A stretch of 16,837 nucleotides of DNA, taken from Limnohabitans sp. Its GTDB lineage: Bacteria > Pseudomonadota > Gammaproteobacteria > Burkholderiales > Burkholderiaceae_C. How positions within the stretch are numbered: the first letter of the stretch is position 1; each line of letters starts with the position of its first letter. The notes under the pieces are model-generated. The model ran no database searches. It saw only the letters and a program-made list of their open reading frames with translations, and was not told the origin of the DNA. The translations under genes were made by a program, and so were the position numbers. The DNA lies in NCBI GenBank assembly GCA_018883305.1, contig VEQI01000028.1, positions 1 through 16,837 on the forward strand, in the 5' to 3' direction. Shown here piece after piece: positions 8,014 through 13,850 of this stretch.

Positions 8014-9696
8014 ATGAAGATTTCTTCCCGTTCATCCTTGCCCTTGGTACTGGCCGGCAGTGCCTGGCTGGCGCTGGCCGGCAATGTGCCGCTGTGGCTG
8101 GCCATGTGGCGACTGCCCGAGCTGCATGGATGGCGTGGTGGCTTGCTGGCTGCCGTGATGGCGGGGATGGTGTTCAGCCTGTGCGTGTCGTTCCTGGCCC
8201 TGCTCAATTGGCGCGGACTCCTTCGGCCCGCCATGGTGCTGCTCACGCTCATCACCGCCTTGAGCACGCACTACATGTTGAGCTATGGCATCGTGATCGA
8301 CACACCCATGGTCATCAACGTGTTGCAAACCGACAGCAAGGAAGCGCGCGATCAACTGAGTCTGTCCGTTTTGCTGACAGTCTTGTTGCTGGTGTTGCCG
8401 CTGACCTGGTGGTTGTGGCGTCGACCGCTCACCTGGCCGAGCTGGATCGTGCAAGGTGTTCACAACCTGGGCTTGATGCTGGCCGGCGTGGTGGGCACCT
8501 TGCTGCTCACCTATCTGAGCTTTCAGGATTTCTCCACCCTGATGCGCAATCAGACACAGTTGCGCTACCTCATCAACCCGCTCAACTCGCTGTATGCGCT
8601 GGCAGAGGTGGTGCTGCTGCCGGCCCAAATCGATCAGCACATTCAAGTTCTGGGTGATGATGCGCGCATCCTGCCTTTGCCCGTGAAAGGGGCTCACCCC
8701 ACGGGCGATCACACTCAGCCTTGGGGCAAGCAACCACCCTTGCTGGTGATCGCGCTGGGCGAGACGGCGCGCAGTGCCAACTTTTCGCTCAACGGGTATG
8801 ACCGCAACACCAACCCGGCACTGTCGCAACAAGACGTGCTGAGTTATCGTCAAGTGACGTCCTGCGGCACCAGCACAGCCGCCTCGCTGCCTTGCATGTT
8901 TTCACATCTGGGGCGTGAGGGGCATGAAGCGCGCACGGCGGAGTATGAAAACCTGCTCGATGTGCTGGCCCATGCCGGCTATCGCGTGCTGTGGATCGAC
9001 AACCAGTCGGGATGCAAGGGCTTGTGCGACCGCATTGAATCGGTACGTACCAGCCAACTGCCGGTGTTTGCGTCTTGCCCGCAAGGAGAATGCAGTGATG
9101 ACGTGCTGTTGCCGGTGCTCAAGTCTCAGCTGGATGCGCCCCCTTCGTCACCCCGTGCAACCAAGTACGCAGGCACGGTGGTCGTGCTGCATCTCATGGG
9201 CAGTCACGGACCTGCTTACTTCAAACGCAGTCGCGACCCCTTCAAACCTTTCCAGCCCGAATGCAAGAGCATCGTCCTGTCGGACTGCTCCACGCAAGAG
9301 ATCGTGAACGCTTATGACAACTCCCTGGTCTACACCGACCACGTGCTGTCCACCTTGATTGAATGGTTGAAGGAGCGCTCTGCGCAAAGCCCCACGGGCT
9401 TGCTGTACGTGTCCGACCACGGTGAGTCATTGGGCGAAAACAGCCTTTACCTGCACGGCATGCCCTACGCCATTGCCCCTCGGGTGCAGACCCACGTGCC
9501 GATGATCACCTGGTGGTCGGCTCGTTTTCAGGAAGTGCGTGGCATTCGGCAGGCGTGTCTGAAGCAAGATCTGGATCGGCCGCTGTCGCATGACCATTTG
9601 TTTCACTCGGTCCTGGGTCTGATGCGGGTTCAAACGCAGGCCTACAAGCCGGAGCTCGATCTCTTTCGTCGTTGTGACCCGCACGCGTCGCGCTGA
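8014..9696 (+). CDS. eptA: Phosphoethanolamine--lipid A transferase (EptA/MCR family)
   Basis: This 560-residue inner-membrane enzyme transfers phosphoethanolamine from phosphatidylethanolamine to lipid A, lowering surface charge and polymyxin binding. About five membrane helices fill residues 10-205, and a periplasmic alkaline-phosphatase-fold domain follows. Catalytic features match the family: E250 (G-E-T-A-R), the phospho-accepting T288 in S-C-G-T-S-T-A-A-S-L-P-C, and D468/H469 in S-D-H-G-E-S, with H398 and H481 (L-H-G-M-P-Y) in the positions known from MCR enzymes. Cysteine pairs C284/C294, C334/C338, C355/C360 and C417/C425 suit the family's disulfides. The ATG at 8014 follows GGAGG (7996-8000) at a long 13-nt spacing. 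No two-component regulator lies beside it. Lipid A, rather than another acceptor such as LPS core, is the likeliest but not the only possible target. Confidence 0.92.
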   Translation: MKISSRSSLPLVLAGSAWLALAGNVPLWLAMWRLPELHGWRGGLLAAVMAGMVFSLCVSFLALLNWRGLLRPAMVLLTLITALSTHYMLSYGIVIDTPMVINVLQTDSKEARDQLSLSVLLTVLLLVLPLTWWLWRRPLTWPSWIVQGVHNLGLMLAGVVGTLLLTYLSFQDFSTLMRNQTQLRYLINPLNSLYALAEVVLLPAQIDQHIQVLGDDARILPLPVKGAHPTGDHTQPWGKQPPLLVIALGETARSANFSLNGYDRNTNPALSQQDVLSYRQVTSCGTSTAASLPCMFSHLGREGHEARTAEYENLLDVLAHAGYRVLWIDNQSGCKGLCDRIESVRTSQLPVFASCPQGECSDDVLLPVLKSQLDAPPSSPRATKYAGTVVVLHLMGSHGPAYFKRSRDPFKPFQPECKSIVLSDCSTQEIVNAYDNSLVYTDHVLSTLIEWLKERSAQSPTGLLYVSDHGESLGENSLYLHGMPYAIAPRVQTHVPMITWWSARFQEVRGIRQACLKQDLDRPLSHDHLFHSVLGLMRVQTQAYKPELDLFRRCDPHASR

Positions 9697-9724
9697 TATC
9701 CATCCCGACCTCTGACCCAAGCGA

Positions 9725-10816
9725 TCAGAACAAACTGGCCTGACCATCCAGGGATGGCGCATGAAACGCATCCGTTCTCAAGTTCCAGGAGGATTGATTC
9801 ATCCCTAGCTGCCGGCAAGCTCGCTCAAAACGCTGTTTGAACAGGTCTGCCCACAAACCTGTGCCACGACCACGCACACCAAAGCGCGCGTCGTAGTCCT
9901 TGCCGCCACGCATGGCCTGCACACACGACATCACACGGGCAGCGCGATCTGGATAGTGCTGATCCAGCCATTGCCTGAAGAGTGGCGACAACTCCCAGGG
10001 CAGACGCAAGATGGTATAGAAGGCGCGACGGGCACCGGCCTCACGCGCAGCGGCCAAACAGGCCTCCATGTCCACATTCAAAAACGGAATTTGCGGCGCC
10101 ACGCTCACCCCCACTGGAATGCCCGCCTCGCTCAAGGCGCGGATCATCTGCACGCGTCGATGCGGTGCTGCCGCGCGCGGCTCCAGACGGCGTGACAAGT
10201 CAGCGTCCAGGGTGGTGAGCGTCACCAGCACGGCCACCAGGCCCTCACGCGCCAGGTCCGCCAAAATGTCCAGATCGCGCAGCACGCCACTGCCCTTGGT
10301 CACCAGAGCGCAGGGATGACGCGTGTCACGCATCACCTCCAGCACCTGACGCGTCAGCCGCCATTCGCGCTCAATGGGCTGGTAGGCATCGGTCACGGTG
10401 CCGATGGCCAGCAGGCGTGGCACGTAAGACGGTCGTGCCAATTCCACACGCAGTTGCTGCGCCACGTTGACCTTGGCCACCAAACGGGTTTCGAAATCCA
10501 GGCCCGGCGATAAATTCAGGTAGCTGTGGCTGGGACGCGCATAGCAGTAACTGCAACCATGTTCGCATCCCCGGTAGGGATTGATGCTTTGTGCAAACCC
10601 GATGTCGGGTGAGTCGTTACGGGTGATGACACTTCGCGCGATTTCAGGGGTGACCTGGGTGGTGTGCGCGGTCATGCCGGGCAAATACCAGGGGTCGTCC
10701 TGTTCCGTGATGGCGTCCAGCCAGACTTCACGCACATCGGCCTCAAAGCGATGCGGATGCCGGGCGGCACTGCCTCGCCCCTTGATGGCATGGACGGGAA
10801 TGGGCTGGAACGACAT
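9725..10816 (-). CDS. PA0069-family radical SAM protein
   Basis: This 363-residue protein carries the radical SAM iron-sulfur motif C-x3-C-x2-C as C84, C88 and C91 (G-C-E-H-G-C-S-Y-C-Y), which binds a 4Fe-4S cluster and S-adenosylmethionine. The N-terminal G-R-G-S segment and the downstream G-T-V-T-D-A-Y-Q-P-I-E are typical of the widespread proteobacterial group named after PA0069, which is distantly related to spore photoproduct lyase (SplB). Its reaction and substrate are not known; a nucleic-acid repair role is only an analogy. The start ATG (10814-10816) lies just 8 nt beyond a near-consensus -10 element, so the message may be leaderless. It follows the DUF1854 gene on the same strand by 31 bp, but with its own promoter. 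It ends 28 bp from the convergent eptA-like gene. Confidence 0.92.
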   Translation of the reverse strand: MSFQPIPVHAIKGRGSAARHPHRFEADVREVWLDAITEQDDPWYLPGMTAHTTQVTPEIARSVITRNDSPDIGFAQSINPYRGCEHGCSYCYARPSHSYLNLSPGLDFETRLVAKVNVAQQLRVELARPSYVPRLLAIGTVTDAYQPIEREWRLTRQVLEVMRDTRHPCALVTKGSGVLRDLDILADLAREGLVAVLVTLTTLDADLSRRLEPRAAAPHRRVQMIRALSEAGIPVGVSVAPQIPFLNVDMEACLAAAREAGARRAFYTILRLPWELSPLFRQWLDQHYPDRAARVMSCVQAMRGGKDYDARFGVRGRGTGLWADLFKQRFERACRQLGMNQSSWNLRTDAFHAPSLDGQASLF

Positions 10817-10824
10817 GCTGTGAT

Positions 10825-10853
10825 TTTATACAGTATGTCGAAGCCCCTTACAA
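10825..10853 (-). promoter_or_regulatory. Sigma-70 promoter of the radical SAM gene
   Basis: Read on the minus strand, TTGTAA (10848-10853) and TATAAA (10825-10830) are separated by exactly 17 bp and match the -35 and -10 consensus at 4 of 6 and 5 of 6 positions. The -35 overlaps the DUF1854 stop codon. Transcription should begin near 10816-10819, at or within a few bases of the ATG. Confidence 0.7.
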
Positions 10854-11384
10854 GAATCGGTCGAGCAGCTTTCGGCTATGCCGGTCCATGCCGGCCAGAT
10901 GACGGATCAGGTACTGCACCCCATGCGCATCCGACACGATCAGCGTGTTGGCATTCAGGCGGCGGATGTCTTCCTCGCCTTTGAGCACCAGCTCGCTGTC
11001 GCCACGCGTGGTCTTGACGCGCCACACGCTGGGCGTGGCAAAACTGCTGACCCCGTACAGGCACAGAATTTCCGGCAGGAACTCACGCCCTTGCAGCGCG
11101 GACTCCACGCGCGAACGCTGGGGCTCAGGCAAAGCGTCCAGTCGATCCACCCAGAGAATCTCGCGACCTTCCCGGCTGAGGATGGAGATGCCTTCACGGG
11201 GTGTTGCAATGGGGAAGGCTCGAACGGGCACCACACGCTCGTGGAGGGTGCCGTCTTGCAAACGCACATTCCAATGACCCAGCGCATCCTGCTCGATCTC
11301 GAAAGGCTCCTGGCGCGCACGTTCATCGGCGGAGAGTTGCACGCCCAGGGGTGACAGTTGTGAGGTCATGGTTGTCTGACTCAT
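10848..11384 (-). CDS. DUF1854 protein associated with cyanophycin metabolism
   Basis: This 178-residue protein has no obvious signal peptide or membrane helix, so it is probably cytoplasmic. It matches DUF1854, a family found beside an ABC transporter in cyanophycin synthetase loci; the function is unknown. Visible conserved stretches are V-V-P-V-R-A-F-P-I near 51-59, the S-R-E-G-R-E-I-L-W-V-D segment near 70-80, V-W-R-V-K-T-T-R-G-D and the C-terminal D-A-H-G-V-Q-Y-L-I-R. The start ATG overlaps the stop of the ABC transporter gene in an ATGA arrangement, implying co-transcription and translational coupling. An alternative start five codons downstream (MTSQLSP) is possible. The obligate pairing suggests it is a subunit or regulator of the exporter; that is inference. 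Confidence 0.85.
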   Translation of the reverse strand: MSQTTMTSQLSPLGVQLSADERARQEPFEIEQDALGHWNVRLQDGTLHERVVPVRAFPIATPREGISILSREGREILWVDRLDALPEPQRSRVESALQGREFLPEILCLYGVSSFATPSVWRVKTTRGDSELVLKGEEDIRRLNANTLIVSDAHGVQYLIRHLAGMDRHSRKLLDRFL

Positions 11385-13699
11385 GCATCCCCCTCGTCGT
11401 GACTTCGAGCGCCATTCATGGCCTCGCGGTCTGCCTCGGCCTGGCGGGCCTGGGCTTCGTAAAGTCGCCAGTAAGCACCTTGACGCGCCATGAGCTCGTC
11501 GTGCTGGCCCTCTTCCACCAGTTGTCCTTGCTCCAGCACCACCAGACGGTCGGCACGATGCAAGGTGGACAGACGGTGGGCAATGGCGATGGTGGTGCGA
11601 CCTTGCACCAGGTTGTCCAAGGCCCGCTGGATCTCCTGCTCGGTCTCGGTGTCCACCGACGAGGTGGCTTCGTCCAGAATCAGGATGCGCGGATTGATCA
11701 ACAGCGCACGCGCGATGGAAATGCGCTGTCGCTCACCGCCCGACAAACCTTGTCCACGCTCACCCACCAGGGAGTCATAGCCCTGCGGCAATCGCAGGAT
11801 GAAATCGTGCGCGTGGGCCGCACGGGCCGCCGCCACGATTTCCTCACGAGTGGCATCGGGCTTGCCGTAAGCGATGTTGTCGGCGATGGTGCCAAAAAAC
11901 AGGTAGGGCTCTTGCAACACCAGCCCGATGTGCCGGCGGTACTCACCCAGCGGCAGATGACGAATGTCCACGCCATCCACCTGGATGGAACCTTCGGTCA
12001 GATCATAGAAGCGACAGATCAGGTTGACCAGTGTGCTCTTGCCCGAACCGCTTTGGCCCACCAGCCCAATCATTTCGCCCGGCTGGATGTCCAAGTCCAA
12101 GCCGCGAATCACGGCACGGTTGCCGTAGCGAAAGCCAGCGTCCTTGAGCACGATGTGCCCCTGAACGCTGGACAGATGCACCGGATGGGCTGGCTCGGGC
12201 ACGCTGGAGACATGGTCCAGGATCTCGAAAATGCGCTTGGCCCCGGCCGCCGCCTTTTGCGTGTGTGACACGATGCGACTCATCGAATCCAGACGCGTGT
12301 AAAAGCGGCCAATGTAGGCCAGGAAGGCCGTCAACACGCCCACGGTGACCCGGTGATTCGCCACCTGCCAAATGCCAAATGCCCACACCACCAACAGCCC
12401 GATCTCGGTCATCAGCGTGACGGTGGGCGAGAACAACCCCCACAGGAAGTTGATGCGGTCATTCACCGCCAGGTTGTGCCGATTGGCCTCCTGGAATCGA
12501 GCCGACTCTCGCCCCTCTTGCGCAAAGGCCTTGACCACCCGAATCCCCGGAATGGTGTCGGCCAGCACGTTGGTGAGTTCGGACCAGACACGATCGATTT
12601 TTTCAAAACCCAGACGCAGGCGGTCACGCACCGTGTGGATCAGCCAGGCGATGAAGGGCAGAGGCAACAACGTGGCCAGCGCCAGCCCGGGGTCAATGGT
12701 GAAAAGAATGATGGCGGTCATCAGGATCATGATGACGTCGGTGGCGAACTCCATCAGATGCAGAGACAGGAACAGGCACAGGCGGTCGGTCTCGGCACCG
12801 ATGCGGGTCATCAGGTCGCCCGTGCGGCGTCCACCGAAATACTCCAGCGACAAGCGCATCAGGTGATCAAACGCGGTACTGCGCAAATCTGCACCGATGC
12901 GCTCGGACACCAGGGCCAGGATGTAAGTCTTCATCCAGCCCAGTCCCCAGGCAATCAAAGAGGCCACCAGCAAGCCCCCCAAATACCAACTCACCAGTTC
13001 TATGTTGATGGCCTGCCCGTTCTGGAACGGGATCAGCACTTCGTCCATCAACGGCATGGTGAGGTAAGGCGGCACCAGCGTGGCCGCCGTCGAGGCCAGC
13101 GTGAGGAAAAAACCCAGCAGCAAACGCTGCTGATAGGGCTTGGCAAAGCGCCACAGGCGCATCAAACCCCAGGTGGACGGCGGCGTGTGGAGATCGCGCG
13201 AGCACGCCGTGCAGGTGGCACCTGGAAAATCCAGGGGGCGCTTGCAATTGGCGCAACGCAGGGCCAACTGCGGTGCCGCACCCTCGCCGGCTGCCAATTG
13301 TTCGCATCGCTGATTGAAGATTTCCTGCAACCGCATCGCAGCCACATTGCGGCTGAGTGTGAAACGCCAATGGGCCAACCGCTGCTGCGGCAGGTTCAGG
13401 GCCAGTGTGCCCACCCCCGCGTGATCGTGGTGCTGCAGCCGCATCTCGGGCAACAAGTCCCAGGCGAGCCAAGCCCCTGCGGACAATGACTCGCCAACGG
13501 CGACCTGCGCCGGACAGGCCAGCAGTCGCCGGTCTGTCACAATCAGGAGTCCGCGCGCGAAGTACAGGCGCTCGTCGAGGTCAACCTCGAAGCCAGCCAG
13601 AACGTTCTCATCGGACAACAGTTGTTGCTGCACATCGGAATGCCAGCCAGCGGGCACATCGGCCCAGGCGGCAGAATCCGGCAGATTGGAAGAACTCAT
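11381..13699 (-). CDS. ABC exporter with N-terminal PH-like and zinc-ribbon region, cyanophycin-associated
   Basis: With the ATG at 13697-13699 this is 772 residues; in-frame starts at 13729 (ATG) and 13735 (GTG) would add 10 or 12 residues, and none has a clear Shine-Dalgarno. Residues about 20-125 look like a bacterial PH-type domain (G-L-L-I-V-T-D-R-R-L-L). Four cysteines (149, 152, 163, 166; C-A-N-C and C-T-A-C) then form a zinc ribbon. An exporter membrane domain of six helices spans about 190-490. The ATPase domain has Walker A G-Q-S-G-S-G-K-S-T (548-556), the signature L-S-G-G-E (652-656), Walker B I-L-I-L-D-E-A (672-678) and the switch H708, all intact. One chain holds one membrane and one ATPase domain, so it should act as a homodimer in the inner membrane. 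It is divergent from the cyanophycin synthetase genes and coupled to DUF1854. The transported substrate is unknown. Confidence 0.9.
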   Translation of the reverse strand: MSSSNLPDSAAWADVPAGWHSDVQQQLLSDENVLAGFEVDLDERLYFARGLLIVTDRRLLACPAQVAVGESLSAGAWLAWDLLPEMRLQHHDHAGVGTLALNLPQQRLAHWRFTLSRNVAAMRLQEIFNQRCEQLAAGEGAAPQLALRCANCKRPLDFPGATCTACSRDLHTPPSTWGLMRLWRFAKPYQQRLLLGFFLTLASTAATLVPPYLTMPLMDEVLIPFQNGQAINIELVSWYLGGLLVASLIAWGLGWMKTYILALVSERIGADLRSTAFDHLMRLSLEYFGGRRTGDLMTRIGAETDRLCLFLSLHLMEFATDVIMILMTAIILFTIDPGLALATLLPLPFIAWLIHTVRDRLRLGFEKIDRVWSELTNVLADTIPGIRVVKAFAQEGRESARFQEANRHNLAVNDRINFLWGLFSPTVTLMTEIGLLVVWAFGIWQVANHRVTVGVLTAFLAYIGRFYTRLDSMSRIVSHTQKAAAGAKRIFEILDHVSSVPEPAHPVHLSSVQGHIVLKDAGFRYGNRAVIRGLDLDIQPGEMIGLVGQSGSGKSTLVNLICRFYDLTEGSIQVDGVDIRHLPLGEYRRHIGLVLQEPYLFFGTIADNIAYGKPDATREEIVAAARAAHAHDFILRLPQGYDSLVGERGQGLSGGERQRISIARALLINPRILILDEATSSVDTETEQEIQRALDNLVQGRTTIAIAHRLSTLHRADRLVVLEQGQLVEEGQHDELMARQGAYWRLYEAQARQAEADREAMNGARSHDEGDA

Positions 13700-13751
13700 C
13701 GTTGGAATCAACCCGTGCCCATTCAACATACGCACCGGTCAGAAAAAAGAG

Positions 13752-13778
13752 AGGAACCTGGGAAAGACCATGGTTCCT
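13752..13778. promoter_or_regulatory. Inverted repeat in the divergent cyanophycin promoter region
   Basis: AGGAACC (13752-13758) and GGTTCCT (13772-13778) are perfect 7-bp inverted arms with a 13-bp spacer, their centres 20 bp apart or about two helical turns. It lies between the ABC transporter and the first cyanophycin synthetase gene, where a dimeric regulator could control both directions. I find no convincing -35/-10 pair in this roughly 150-bp gap. Confidence 0.45.
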
Positions 13779-13830
13779 TAACGCGCCAGATTGTAGCTGG
13801 GGTGACAAGAATGGCTGGCTTGACTTGCCC

Positions 13831-13846
13831 AGCCTGTGAACAGGCT
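13831..13846 (+). promoter_or_regulatory. Palindrome/hairpin overlapping the ribosome binding site of the first cyanophycin synthetase gene
   Basis: AGCCTGTGAACAGGCT has 7-bp arms around a 2-nt centre; as RNA it would fold into a 6-bp stem with a UGAA loop. Its right arm contains the AGG (13842-13844) that serves as the Shine-Dalgarno for the ATG at 13851. It could be an operator or a translational control element. Confidence 0.45.
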
Positions 13847-13850
13847 TTGC

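Noticed and set aside
6788..8017. A 409-codon plus-strand frame across the beta-CASP gene
   Set aside because: It mirrors the beta-CASP coding strand, which has complete catalytic motifs; its sequence is Gln/His/Arg-rich and unlike a folded protein.
12353..13489. A 378-codon plus-strand frame across the ABC exporter
   Set aside because: Gln/His/Arg-rich mirror of a gene with intact ABC motifs.
13815..13829. CTGGC...TTGCC, resembling a sigma-54 promoter before the cyanophycin synthetase gene
   Set aside because: The GG and GC dinucleotides are 8 nt apart instead of the required 10, so the helical phase is wrong.
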